Positions 1 to 11,445 of a stretch of 64,000 nt of DNA are shown here, piece after piece (the stretch's first letter is position 1; each line of letters begins with the position of its first letter). The position numbers and the translations under genes were made by a program. This DNA is from Glaciozyma antarctica PI12 (Eukaryota > Basidiomycota > Microbotryomycetes > Kriegeriales > Camptobasidiaceae). The stretch spans positions 514,417 to 578,416 of the forward strand of contig KZ627161.1 in assembly GCA_002917775.1 (NCBI GenBank), written 5' to 3'. The notes under the pieces were generated by a model. The model ran no database searches and was not told the origin of the DNA. It saw only the letters and a program-made list of their open reading frames with translations.

Positions 1-629
1 AACGCCTCTCGATGGTCTCGGGCCTGAGCAATTCAAGCGAGCTCTTGAGCTGATCGCGCGCGAGTGCGAAGATGTTCCCGACGCGTTGAGGCAGAAGAGG
101 CTTCAGGAGCTCCAGGTTGTTGAGCGCTTCGATGGCCATGTCGCGCGAGCGGTCGCAGCGATCCATAGCCTTGACCGCCTCTCCTCCCGCTGGCAGTATG
201 AGAAGAGCAGCGAGGTGAGCTCTATTCCTTCCCAATCTGCACGTACCTCGCTAACCACACGTATCGCAGGTCACGGAGAAGGTGGACGAGATCATCAGCA
301 CCATCGAAGCGCGCGCGACGGTGCACAGCTCGGCAGGACCGAAGCTCGCCTCTTTTGAAGCGCTGCTCTCGATCCTCGAAGAGATGCTCGAAGCTGAGGG
401 CGAGATTCGGAAGGCGCTTACAGCATGCGGAGGGCTCTACACCATCGCAGCGACGATCGAGACGATCGTGAGGAATACGGGGAAGTGCGACCAGGTCGAG
501 GTCCTGGGAAAGCTCAGAGAAGCGGTGGAGGAGATGGGCGACGGTGGGTCGGACGAGTTGAGCGATCTTTTGACGGAGATTGAAGAAGCGACGGAGGAGG
601 TGGAGTGGACGGGCGAGGAGAGCGAGTAG
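1..629 (+). CDS. C-terminal part of an unidentified helical protein (5' partial)
   Basis: Exons are 1-214 (open from the left edge; first full codon at 2) and 270-629, joined by a 55-nt intron with GTGAGC donor, CTAAC branch site and GCAG acceptor. About 190 residues are visible. They are mostly charged and helical, with a very acidic tail (EEATEEVEWTGEESE) and no membrane segment or recognisable catalytic motif. Phase 0 is kept across the intron, and both exons have the GC-rich third positions of the neighbours, so coding status is secure. I do not recognise the family. The gene converges with the mitoribosomal gene that ends 100 bp downstream. Confidence 0.75.
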
Positions 630-731
630 GCCTGTAGCTGGGGAGGGAATTTGAGAACGGAGCAAGCCGACGACAAGGAGAGCAGTTACGACGCAGATGA
701 GGCCACACGAACGAATGAACCCGTTCAAGTT

Positions 732-1979
732 TCAGTACCTGGTGCCCTGCTCCCGCACCGATCCTTGCGTCTGCATCTTCCGCTCGTGCTTCTTCTGCGC
801 CAGGGCGCGTCTGCGCAGAAAGGTCGTCAGCTCGTTCGCTCCCGCCTCGACAAAGAGAGCTTGACGTACGCAGCCAGCTTCCGCTTGAGTCCCTCCTTCC
901 CTGCCATCCCCAACACTCCCGCAATCAGCTCGACCGCACGAGGACTGTCGTCGTTCGCCGGGATCGAGTACGTAACGCATCGAGGGTCGACGTCCGAATC
1001 GCAGATTCCGATGGTAGGGATCTCGTTCGCCGTCGCCTCGCGAAGGGCGTGCTGGTTGAGAGTCGGAGAGAGGAGGACGAGCAAGCTAGGCTTGAAGCTC
1101 GCCGGCGTGACCTTGCTCGACACGCCCGGGGTCCTGCGCTCGCCGCTCCCTGCCGCCTGCTGCGGGATCTCGCACCATCCAAACACCTCCTTGGCGTTCG
1201 AGATCGTCCCAGGGAGCCACTTGGTCACGCCGTACCCGTTCTCGCCCAAACGCTTCGCGTTCTCCCACACGGCTCGCTCGGCGCCCTTGAGACTGCCAAC
1301 GAAGACGACGATTCCATCACGCTCGACGACACCTCGAACGACTTCGGCGGCGCGACGGAGGTGAGGGAGGGTTTGCCGTAGGTCGATGTACGAGATCGAG
1401 GAGCGGGTGCCGTAGAGGAGGGGGAAGAAGGCGCGGTGAGAGAGGGCGGGAGAGTGGCCGAGGTGGGCGCCGGAGGCGAGTAGGTGGCCGAGCGTGGCGG
1501 ACGGGGGAGTGGGAGGGGAGTGCAGGGAGTGGTGCGGTTGCCAGGTCGAGTCGCGGTTTTGAGTCGAGCCCAGCGGGGTGAAGATCTCGCCTGCGACGGA
1601 GAGGTCAGCGAGTGTGCTCAAAGTAGATGCCCAAGTCGCAAGCAAGCAGCCGACCAACGGCGCTGCTACAGCTCAAACGACTCCGTCCAGGATGGCCGGG
1701 AGAAAAAGGGAGGGAGCGGGAGGACTCACTCGTAACTCGTTCTGCTCTCCGCCGTTCGATCTTGTCCATCATGGCGTTGAAAGCATCGTCCTTGGCGGCT
1801 TGCTTTGACCCGGCGAGTGCCTGCTTCGGGGCGAGTTGAACGGGAGAAGCAGCGGGAGCGTCTTCGGAGGAGGAGGCGGCGAGGGAGGAAGTGGAGGCGA
1901 AGCGGGCGGTGGGAGCTATTTGGGTGCACTTGCACAGCGCTTTTGAAGCTCGTACTGCGAGCGTAGCTGGTCGAGACAT
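732..1979 (-). CDS. MRP4: Mitochondrial small-subunit ribosomal protein uS2m
   Basis: Structural protein of the mitochondrial small ribosomal subunit, homologous to bacterial S2 (MRP4 in yeast). Exons on the minus strand are 1979-1730, 1590-870 and 810-732, giving 349 codons. The first about 80 residues are Ala/Ser-rich with few acidic residues (RFASTSS), as expected of a mitochondrial presequence. The S2 core follows: HLGHS, then SYIDLRQTLPHLRRAA, VVFVGSLKGAE and the late IGICDSDVDPRCVTYSIP block. The last intron (869-811, 59 nt, GTACGT donor, CTGAC branch) is easily missed because reading through it meets a stop soon after. The spliced tail is basic and Gln-rich (ALAQKKHERKMQTQ). The gene is divergent from SSB. 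Confidence 0.9.
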
Positions 1980-2230
1980 CGCGGCTGGGAGCTGAACCTG
2001 GTCGGGCGCATCCAGAGGCCTGAGTCGCTTTGGATTTAATTTATTTAATAGTCCCAGGCCAGGCTTAGTCTGAGCAAATTAAATTCACCTTGCAGAGATT
2101 TCTCGGCTCGACCAGCTTGCCCTCCCCCCCGTCCTCACCCAACGTACGCTCTATCCAGGTCGACAGGAACAGCGGAGAGAGTAGCTGACAGTTTACTTCC
2201 AGCTTTTCCTACCCCAACAACACTTCCAAC
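1980..2230. promoter_or_regulatory. Divergent promoter between uS2m and SSB
   Basis: These 251 bp separate two start codons on opposite strands, so both promoters must lie here. An AT-rich island at about 2034-2092 (TTTAATTTATTTAA, then AAATTAAATT) contrasts with the GC-rich surroundings. Its ends form a 9-bp inverted repeat (ATTTAATTT / AAATTAAAT). The SSB side ends in a pyrimidine-rich leader. No specific factor site can be assigned. Confidence 0.5.
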
Positions 2231-3122
2231 ATGTCCATCTCCGACGACGAAGCAAGTCCCTCCCCCTCCCCTGGTCGACCCGGAACTATCCGTTCTAACT
2301 CGCGCTCCACTGCTCCTTAGGTTCCCCCTCTTGTTGACGGAAACGATGATGTCTTCGAGGGCGCCATCGGTGAGTCTCCCGTCCCCTCCCCGCTACCGTG
2401 CAGAGCTCAACGCCGATTTTTCGTTCTCAGGTATCGATCTCGGAACCACCTACTCTTGCGTCGGTGTCTGGCAGAACGACCGTGTGGAGATCATTGCCAA
2501 CGTGCGTCCCGTGCTCTTCTGCCGCTTCGTGGTCGTGCTAGAGGGGCGTAAGCTGATTTTTGCCCTCCGTGCGCTCTCCACAGGACCAAGGCAACCGCAC
2601 CACCCCTTCCTACGTCGCCTTCACCGAGACTGAGCGTCTCATCGGTGACTCCGCCAAGTGCGTTCAGTTTACTTCTTTGCTGGAGGGAGGATGGGAGATG
2701 GTCGGGGAGATTGAGAGGTGGGACGTGGCGGGAGGAGTGGGGGCAGGAGGAGGACAGTCAACGGCGAGCAGGGCAGGAGCTGACGGCGTATTTTCCGTGT
2801 GCGCACAGGAACCAGGCCGCCATGAACCCCCGCCAGACCGTCTTCGACGCCAAGCGCCTCATCGGACGCAGGTTCGACGACGCTGATGTCAAGAAGGACA
2901 TGGTCCACTGGCCTTTCAAGGTCGTCGACAAGGAGGGAGCTCCTTTCATCGAGGTACGTCTTTTGTTGTCGATGACTCGACAAAAGAGCGGGAGCTGATG
3001 TGCCCAAACAGGTCGAGTACCTTAACGAGACCAAGCTCTTCTCCCCTGCCGAGATCTCCGCCATGGTCCTCTCCAAGCTCCGCGAGACCGCCGAGACCAA
3101 GCTCGGAAAGACCGTCAAGAAG

Positions 3123-3157
<35 letters not shown>

Positions 3158-4884
3158 CCAGCGTCTCTCCACCAAGGTGCGTTTTCGTCTCGTCGGGCGA
3201 CCTGCTCTCGCAGAAACTGACGCCGCTCTTTAGGACGCCGGAACCATCGCTGGACTCGACGTTCTCCGTATCATCAACGAGCCCACCGCCGCCGCCATCG
3301 CTTACGGACTCGGAGAGGCCACCGAGAAGTCGAAGAAGGAGAAGCTCGTTCTCATCTTCGATCTCGGAGGAGGAACTTTCGATGTCTCGCTCCTCGCCAT
3401 CACCGGTGGAGTCTTCGCCGTCAAGGCGACCGCCGGAGACACCCATCTCGGAGGAGAGGACTTCGATAACGCCCTCCTCGACTTCTTCAAGAAGGACTTC
3501 GAGAAGAAGACGAAGCTCGACATCAGCGGCGACCCCCGTGCCCTCCGTCGTCTCCGTTCCGCCTGCGAGCGTGCCAAGCGCACTCTCTCGTCGGTTACCC
3601 AGACCACCGTCGAGGTCGACTCCCTCTTCCAGGTGCGTCCTCCCTCGCGAGTGCGGTGGACTCATGCTGACTCGAGCTCTCGTTCTTAGGGAACCGACTT
3701 CTCCGCCTCGATCTCGCGTGCCCGCTTCGAGGAGATCAACGCCACGACCTTCCGCTCCACCCTCGACCCCGTCGAGAAGGTTCTCAAGGACGCGAAGATG
3801 GACCGCGCCAAGGTCGACGATATCGTCCTCGTCGGTGGATCCACCCGTATCCCCAAGATCCAGTCCCTCGTTTCCGAGTTCTTCGGCGGACGCCAGCTCA
3901 ACAAGTCCATCAACCCCGATGAGGCCGTTGCCTACGGTGCCGCCGTCCAGGCCGCTGTCCTCACCGGACAGACCTCCGAGAAGACTGCCGATCTCCTCCT
4001 CCTCGATGTCGGTGAGTCGCTCCGTTTCTCCTCGCTGCCTCGGTGATTGACGTCGCTCTTCTCGCGCAGCACCTCTCTCCCTCGGAGTCGCCATGCAAGG
4101 CGATGTCTTCGGTGTCGTCGTTCCCCGCAACACCCCCATCCCCACCAACAAGTCTCGCACCTTCACCACCGTCGAGGACAACCAGACCACCGTCACCTTC
4201 CCCGTCTACGAGGGAGAGCGCGTTACCTGCAAGGAGAACCGTCTCCTCGGCGAGTTCGAGGTTTGTCCCTATTCCGTTTTCGACTCGCGACCGACGCTGA
4301 CAAAGTCCCCTCCCGCAGCTTTCCGGCATCACCCCTCAACCCCGTGGCCAGGCCGAGCTCGTCTGCACGTTCGAGGTTGACGCCAACGGTAAGGTCAAGG
4401 TCTCCGCTCTCGACAAGACCAGTGGTCGTCGCGCCAACATCACCATCACCAACTCGGTCGGACGCCTTTCCTCCTCCGAGATCGACCAGATGATCAAGGA
4501 TGCCGAGACCTTCAAGCAGGCCGACAAGGACTTCACCAACAAGCACGAGGCTAAGCAGGAGCTCGAGTCTTACATCTCCACCGTCGAGTCTACCAGTGCG
4601 TTCCTCTCCCTCGCCTCGCCATTCGACCTACCGCTAACAATCCCTCGCAGTCACCTCCCCCGACGTCGGAATGAAGATCAAGCGCCAGAACAAGGCCGCT
4701 GTCGAGGCTGAGCTCGCCAAGGCGCTCGAGCGCCTCGAGATTGAGGAGTCGACTGCCGATGAGCTCAAGAAGGCCCACCTCATGCTCCGACGAGCGATGC
4801 AGAAGGTGCGCTCCGATCCCATGCCTTTCACCTCACTCGCTGACGGCTTTCTCGCAGGCGATCGCTGGTCTCGGAGGTCGCTAA
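2231..4884 (+). CDS. SSB1: Ribosome-associated Hsp70 chaperone, Ssb type
   Basis: Cytosolic Hsp70 that binds nascent chains at the ribosome exit together with Zuo1/Ssz1 in yeast. Twelve exons: 2231-2251, 2321-2369, 2431-2501, 2584-2657, 2809-2953, 3012-3176, 3234-3632, 3690-4011, 4070-4260, 4319-4595, 4651-4805 and 4858-4884 (631 aa). The nucleotide-binding domain shows [24 protein letters not shown] and [11 protein letters not shown]. The substrate-binding domain starts with [20 protein letters not shown]. That block, KNQAA, the stretch [16 protein letters not shown] and the lack of a C-terminal EEVD or HDEL (it ends AIAGLGGR) point to Ssb rather than Ssa or BiP. Compared with yeast Ssb1 it has about 16 extra N-terminal residues. 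Intron 1 appears to be GC-AG. High C/G third-position use fits strong expression. Confidence 0.95.
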
Positions 4885-7133
4885 TCGGTCGAATCCCCTC
4901 GCCGCGCCCCTCTCTCCCCTTTCACGAGGGGACAGCAGGCGTAGGTGTCTGGTTCTCGTCCTTTTTGTCGTTTCTCATCTCTGTTTGCACTATCCTTCCT
5001 CCTCTTATCTCGCCTCCTATCCAGACCCTGCGCGCCATCCCTCTCCGCCCTTCGCTGTCGCATTCTCCCCCCTCTCCCTCCTCCCCACATCCTACTACTC
5101 CCCCAAAAGCAGCACAAGGACCCGGGTTTCATGCAACAACGTGAAATTCGCGGATCGTATTCGTCGTCGAGAGAGATTGCTCCGAGAGCTCGAGAGCGAA
5201 CGCTTCGCTGGCAACAAGCAGGCCTCGAGGCGTGGCGGCTCGCCTTCCTCCTTCCGTTCATCTTCCCCGCATTCATCCCCACTGTCCGCAGACTCTTCGC
5301 TTTTCTGTTGCTCTGCAAGGCTCACAGCGTACAGCAGCACATTCATGGCGTCCCAACCCCTCGGACCACTCCTTGCGCCTTCATTCGCCCACCCTTCGCC
5401 CTCCGCGAGAGCAGACTGCGGAAGGCTCACCGCACGAGCGTCAAGGTTGATTTTTCTGAGCTCGAAACTGCTTCGTACGCGGGTAAGGAGGATCTGAGGA
5501 TGAGGAGCTGGCGATGGTCCCTTTTCAGTCGCAGCTTCGACGCACGCTTCGCGGCGGCACCCTGTTGTGAGCTGCGAGAAGAGATAATGATCCTGACTAT
5601 CGAACGCTCGCTGAGATGCGTAGGCAGAGCGAATACGGGACGGGAACATGAAGGTTCGGCAGCTCGCTCGTCGTCCTTCGCAAGATCCGAATGAGCGCTC
5701 GGTACGCGCTGAGCGCTCGGAACTGCAGGACGGGTGTTCCAACAAAGGTCAGTATAATCACCAAGTTTCGCAAAACGATGGGGACGGCTGTGCTCGCCAG
5801 GGGTTGGAATAGTGCTTCGCACGCTCGGGAGGACCTGGCGTCTCTCGCCTTGCCGCTGCCCCTTCGTGCTGCTAGCTTTCGATTTCGTTTGCGAATTTAA
5901 AATCAACACGTTGCTGCTTACCCCCACCATTCATCGCCGGCCTCGCACAGCTGCTTTCCGTGGAAAGCGTCGTCGCAGCTGTCCTCAGACGGCAGCAGCG
6001 CCCCTCGCTTCCGACCTTGAATCTCCCTCGCTGTAGCATCATCTGTAATTTTCAGCTACTAAGAACCGTTGCTAAAGGCTCGGGTCGAACTCCAAGGCAC
6101 AGCAGCGCGAGCGAAGGGACCAGCGAGCTACGCACTGCGAAGCCTGCCGTTTTGAGAAGTTGCATCTTTTCGGCTGCACATTTCTCCGCAGCGCATTCAC
6201 AGCTTCGTACTCCTACTACTCAAGCATGCCCCCTTTGAAGCTGGCTCTGTTCGTCTCAGCACGAGCGAAGGAGGATGAAGAGAAGACAACCACTTCGGGT
6301 GAAAGCTTCGGGAACAAATTCGATTCCGCTCGTCCGAGGGTTCGCAAGGTCGTTTGTTTGCTCCTTGTCCTCCTCGTAACACCTCCACACCCAGCCTCAG
6401 CGCAAGCGAGACGTCCCACCACCCCGACGCCGCTCCGGCCGACTCGATCAAACTTCGCACCTGAGGAGGGACCTCCGGTGGACCCACGCTTCGCAGGACC
6501 GTACTGAGCAGGTCGCAAGGCAGGTCGCGAGGTTCGCTACACCACGGGGAAACGCTGTCGCCGCCGCAATTTGAGGATCTGCTTGAAGAAAGTGCGACTT
6601 GCCGAATTTTGGGTGGTGCAGTGGCGAAAAGCGCGTCTTTGCAGTGGAGTCGTCTACACGATGCTGTTGATTGTGACGGTGGGCCTGGCTGGTGTCTCCT
6701 CAGTGGAAGAAGCGAACTGATCGCGGCGCGTTTGGAGCGAGCCCGTGCGAAGTCGGAATCTGCTCTCTCTGGACGACTGGACGCAGGGTTCTGCGCCAAA
6801 CCGCACTGCAGCCTGATCCTCTACTTTCACGTATGCTGCTTCCGAGTTTCAATCTGGAGGTTTGTCTCGTGTGATGGAGCGAAGCGAGGAACGCGAAACG
6901 ATCGAAGGAGGCTGTTTCAAAATCTCGCGTCGCTGAACTCAGTTTCTCCTCCTCATCTCTTCCTTCCTCCCGTCCCGCTCCTCCTCCTCCTCCTCCTCCT
7001 CCTCCTCCTCCTCCTCTCCTCCATCGAGTACACCCTCCTCCGCCGTTCCCCCAACCCTACATCACCTCAGCTTCCTCCACCCACTTCCCGTCTCGCCCTA
7101 CTCCCGCCCCATTCCTCACACAGTCGGGTCGTT
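4885..7133. other. Gene-poor interval between SSB and the next gene
   Basis: About 2.2 kb with no convincing gene. Open frames exist on both strands but lack the C/G third-position bias of the neighbours, recognisable domains or matched donor/branch/acceptor sets. The first part must hold the SSB 3' untranslated region. The last part is pyrimidine-rich and should be the promoter and leader of the gene starting at 7134. A non-coding transcript cannot be excluded. Confidence 0.5.
6978..7016 (+). repeat. (CTC)13 microsatellite
   Basis: Thirteen perfect CTC units lie about 120 bp upstream of the start codon at 7134, inside a longer C/T-rich tract. Pyrimidine-rich tracts are common in leaders and core promoters of these yeasts. 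The array is likely variable in length between strains. Confidence 0.9.
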
Positions 7134-8042
7134 ATGCCGGCTGTGCTCTTCTTCCAGCCCGCCAGGACCGCAGCCAGCTCCTCTCCGAAATCTCTCAACT
7201 CTCCCTTCCTCAAGAGCCCGTTCAAGACCTCTCACAGCAGCTGCGACGCCATTGACAAGGTTCGCCCCGGTGACCAAGCGCGTCGTGCCTCCCAGCTGAC
7301 TGACCCCACACAGAGCCTCTCCGTGCACGAATGTGACTCGCTCGGCTCCACCAACGCTTTAGACCGCCACAGCGCAGGACCGCCCGTCGTCCCTCCCCAC
7401 CCCTCCCTCGGCGCACCTCCTTCCATTCTCATCACCCCTCCTCCCGCTCCGACCTCCCACACCCTGTCCGATCCCACATCCGACCTCGAGGACTACGTCA
7501 ACTCAGAGGACGAGGACGAGGCTAGCTCTACCTCCTCAGCCAGCTCTGACGATTCGGACTCGGAGGACGAAGAGGCATTCTCCCAGCTCTGCCGGCGCGC
7601 GTCGACTCCCCTTTTTGGTCAACACTCTTCGGTCGCACTCCTTTATGCGGATGTTTGCGCCGAGTCGGACGGGAAGGAGAAATTGGCTCCCTGTAACCCA
7701 GCATTCCTCGCCGCTCGACCGACCTTCCTCCCCTCCAACGAGTCCTTCCGATCGGGAGACGAAGCGTGCGAAGAGGAGGAGGACAGTGATGAGGAAGACT
7801 ACGACGAGGAGGAGTTGCGTGGGCTGGAGACGATCGTCGAGGAGGATGAGGAGGATCTTGTGGAGGAGGAGGACGACTTCGACAACCGTTTCGTCGACCT
7901 CCCCTCCCTTCGTGCGCATCTACCTCCTCGCCAATTTCGCCCGGCTTTGTGCGCGTGGGAGCCGATCCGCGACGTCCTCCTCATCAAGTTGGCGGACCGG
8001 CGCCTGAGGAAGGAGGTTGAACAGGAGGAGATGGAGGATTGA
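7134..8042 (+). CDS. Unidentified acidic, Ser-rich protein
   Basis: An open frame of 302 codons from ATG 7134. The frame is also open upstream, but that part lacks coding bias, so this ATG is preferred. The N-terminal third is Ser/Pro-rich. The middle has acidic stretches (NSEDEDEASS, SDSEDEEAF), and residues about 220-265 are almost all Glu/Asp. The C terminus is more ordered (PALCAWEPIRDVLLIKLADR). A 54-nt segment at about 7259-7312 ends in CTGACTGACCCCACACAG and may be an intron; removing it keeps the frame. No transmembrane segment or known domain is seen. Such acidic proteins are often nuclear or nucleolar, but that is a guess. Confidence 0.65.
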   Translation: MPAVLFFQPARTAASSSPKSLNSPFLKSPFKTSHSSCDAIDKVRPGDQARRASQLTDPTQSLSVHECDSLGSTNALDRHSAGPPVVPPHPSLGAPPSILITPPPAPTSHTLSDPTSDLEDYVNSEDEDEASSTSSASSDDSDSEDEEAFSQLCRRASTPLFGQHSSVALLYADVCAESDGKEKLAPCNPAFLAARPTFLPSNESFRSGDEACEEEEDSDEEDYDEEELRGLETIVEEDEEDLVEEEDDFDNRFVDLPSLRAHLPPRQFRPALCAWEPIRDVLLIKLADRRLRKEVEQEEMED

Positions 8043-8624
8043 GGGAAATCAACGAGGGCGAGGGGCTGGGGAGGATTGTTTTCGTACCGTGTTGTTGCCA
8101 TCTGTCATTTATCTATCGGTACCGTGACTTGCGAGCAGAAAACAAGATCCCGAGGAGCACTCCCTGTCGCCAGTTCCTCGGAGATTGATCTCGGTCGGGC
8201 AGAGCGGGCTTACAGGCGCGATTCAGACTGCTCTCTGAAGCTCGTTCAGCTGTGCGTCAATAGAGTATGTCTTGAACGTGCTTAGCAAGCGCAGCGAGCC
8301 GAAGCTTTGCTGGCGACCCCGGCTGCGAAGGCTCAGAAGGAGCAGGCAGCATTCTTCCCTCCCCCGAACAATCCAAGACGAGCGTCTATGCGTAGTTGAA
8401 AGGAGTACGGTTTTATTCACCAGGGCCTAGGGAGAACGCTGCTCTGCTTCAGTCTCCCCCACTCCTCCCCTCTCCTCATCGCGCCCGACCTCTTTTGACT
8501 CGTCTCGATCCCCGTTCTCCTCCTTCCCTCATCTCACTCCTCTTAAAACTCAGCCTTCGAGTCAGGACCAGCCAATCGCTCATCAGCGCTTCCCCACCGC
8601 ACTCTCCCTGCCTCACTCTCACCG

Positions 8625-11325
8625 ATGGCCGCATCAAACGGCGCACCGCCAGCTCTCTCGGCGGACGCGAATGGCACTCTCGCTGCGGCACCTGCCGCTC
8701 TCTCAGGAGCTACGGACCTCGTCATGTTGGATAACTGTGCGTACTCACGAGGGAGAACCAGCGGGAGCGGCAGCTGACAGAGCTCTTCACCTCCAGACGA
8801 CAGGTGAGCATCGATCGTCCCCGTGCACGGAGGGAGGAGGTGGTGCTGGCGGGGTTGCCTTGGGAGTGTACGCTGACTGGCTTTTGCTTTCCTCGCAGCT
8901 TTACGTGGAACCTTGTGAGCAGCTGGCGGAAGCCACGCTCAACGCCCCGGTCCTTGAGCTGACCTACTCTCCATCCCTGCAGTACCAGTACCAGTACCTC
9001 CTGCGGCGCCAACGTGACCGTCATTCGATCCGAATCCATCACCGTGGCCGAGCTCCAGGCGCAACATCCCAACCTCACCCATCTCGTCATCTCCCCCGGC
9101 CCTGGACACCCTCTTCGCGACAGCGGTATCTCCATCCCCGCGATCAGGGCCTACGCAGGCAAGGTGCCGATCCTTGGCGTCTGCATGGGCCTGCAGTGCA
9201 TGTACACGGCGTACGGGGGAGTGGTCGACAAGGCGGGAGAGGTCGTGCACGGCAAGACGAGCGCGGTCTTGCACGACGCGAAGGGACTCTTCAAGGGCGT
9301 CACGCAGGGAGTCCAGGCGACGAGGTACCATTCGCTCGCGGCAAAGCTCGACACGCTGCCGGAGGAGCTCGAGGTCACGAGCAGGACGGAGGGAGGAGTC
9401 GTGATGGGACTCAGGCATCGCGAGTACGCGTTCGAGTCGGTCCAGTACCACCCGGAGAGCATCCTCTCGGAGGAGGGCAAGGTCATGATTTCCAACTTCC
9501 TCAGCCTCAAGAGCGGTCTCTGGAGCGGCAACCCCGGATTCGAGCTCTCGGGAACGCCCAACGCCGCCAACGCCACCTCCTCCGCCCTCCTCATCCCCTC
9601 CGCCGCCGCTCTCCCTACTATTCTCCAGAAGATCGAGCGACAACGTGGAGTCGACGTAGCCAAGTCGAAGGCGACTCCCGGATCTACCCCTGCCGACCTT
9701 CTCATCTAACATCCCCCCCAACGTCCCCCCGCCTCTCATCTCCTTCCACCGTCGACTTCAAGCGTCCGCCACCTCTATTCCCGTCGCAGGACAGCCCTAC
9801 ATCGCCCTCCTTGCCGAGATCAAGCGCGCGTCTCCGTCCAAGGGCGACATCGTCGACGGCTCGTCCCCCTCCTCCCCCTCCATCGCCCTCTCCTACGCCA
9901 TGGCCGGCGCGTCTGTCATCTCGGTCCTCACGGAGCCAAAGTGGTTCAAGGGCTCGCTCGAGGACATGCGCGCCGTCCGCGCCGCCGTCGACTCCCTCCC
10001 GAACCGCCCGGCCATCCTTCGCAAGGACTTCATCCTCGACACGTACCAGATCGACGAGGCGCGCGTCTACGGAGCCGACACCGTCCTCCTCATCGTCGCG
10101 ATGCTCACGGACGAGCGCCTCACCGAGCTGTACAACTACTCCCTCTATCGGGGGAGTGGAGCCGCTCGTCGAGGTCAACAACGCCGACGAGCTCGCGCGC
10201 GCGCTCAAGGTCGGCGCCAAGGTTATCGGCGTCAACAACCGCAACCTGCACGACTTCGAGGTCGATATGGGGACGACGACGCGCATGGCGGATGTCATCA
10301 AGGAGAAGTACGGAAAGGACGGAGGGGAGGTCATCTTGATCGCTCTGAGCGGGATCACCGGGAGAGCCGACGTCGAGCGGTATACGTCGCAGGGAGTTGG
10401 AGCGGTGCTGGTGGGAGAGTCGTTGATGCGAGCCAAGGACAAGGGAGCTTTCGTGAGGGAGCTGCTGGGTATTGAGGCGAAGGCTGAGGTGCGTTTCGTC
10501 GATTCTGCTTTCTCGACGTCGACTGATGTCTGTGCCATTCCGCAGATTCCTTCCGCGGCTACTCCTCTAACCCTCGTCAAGATCTGTGGTCTCCAATCCC
10601 CCGAAGCCGCCCTCGTCGCCGCTGAAGCTGGCGCCGACTTCCTCGGCCTCATTTTCGTCGAGGGCAGCAGACGCGCAGTCTCGGTCGCGCAAGCGAAGTC
10701 CATCATCGAAGCCGTTCGCTCCCGCCCCGCCCCCGCCTCGAGTCTCACTCCTCTCCCCGTCTCCGACTCCGCCGACTGGTTCACCCTCCAATCGACCCGC
10801 CTCGCGTCCCACCCTCGCAAACCCCTCTTCGTCGGCGTCTTCCAGAACCCCAGCCTCAGCACCCTCCTCTCGACCATCGACGAGCTCCACCTCGACGTCG
10901 TCCAGTTCCATGGCGACGAACCGATCGAATGGGCGCGCCTCGTCGGCGTCCCCGTCATCAAGGCCATCCACGTCGATTCGAAGGTCGAGGTCGAAGGCGA
11001 GGCGGCGCTGCGTGAGGCGACGCGACCGGGGTACCATTCGGTTTCGCTGCTCGACACGAAGGTCGGGAGCGGCAAGGCTGCGCTCAGCGGAGGAGCGGGC
11101 AAGGTGTTCGATTGGGGCGTCGCGCATCGGCTCGTGGAGAGCAGGGTCGAGGGGCAGGGGAAGCTCCCGATTCTCCTGGCGGGCGGGCTCGATATCGAGA
11201 ATGTCGGTTCGTGCATCGAGCAGGTTCACCCGTGGGCGGTGGACGTTAGTGGAGGGGTGGAGACGGCGGGGGTCAAGGACGCCGATAAGATTCGGGCGTT
11301 CATCAGCATGGTAAAGGGGCAATAG
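8625..11325 (+). CDS. TRP1: Trifunctional tryptophan biosynthesis protein (TrpG-TrpC-TrpF), with apparent frame displacements
   Basis: Fusion of anthranilate synthase glutamine amidotransferase, indole-3-glycerol-phosphate synthase and phosphoribosylanthranilate isomerase, in the usual filamentous-fungal and basidiomycete order. Early exons are 8625-8736, 8797-8803 (7 nt), 8899-8914 (16 nt) and 8983 onward. A later 57-nt intron is 10489-10545. The amidotransferase shows [18 protein letters not shown], the nucleophile Cys in GVCMGLQ and the YHPES histidine. The synthase shows [21 protein letters not shown] and VNNRNLHDF. The isomerase shows [18 protein letters not shown] and VQFHGDEP. The domains lie in three successive frames: displacements of +1 (or -2) fall near 8990-9005, 9707 and 10146-10155, so the sequence as given does not encode one continuous protein. 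Either a decayed locus or indel errors would explain this. Confidence 0.88.
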
Positions 11326-11445
11326 ATGCGTAATGCTACTTGAATACAGACGTCGAATTCGAGGAGAAAGTAGTGAGGTCTCGAAAGCAGAGAGCGCAGA
11401 TAGAACAAGCGCAGCGAGCTACAACCGATACAACCCTTGTTTCCG

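Noticed and set aside
2946-4196. A 416-residue minus-strand open frame
   Set aside because: It is the antisense shadow of SSB exons, with repetitive Gly/Glu/Leu content created by the codon bias of the true gene.
5095-5745. Open frames on both strands downstream of SSB
   Set aside because: Low-complexity Arg/Ser-rich translations without splice sets or recognisable motifs.
6978-7016. CTC array as a possible CRISPR-like or structured repeat
   Set aside because: It is a plain trinucleotide microsatellite with no spacers.
9702-11216. A 504-residue minus-strand open frame
   Set aside because: It lies antisense to the well-matched synthase and isomerase domains of the TRP gene and has no domain of its own.
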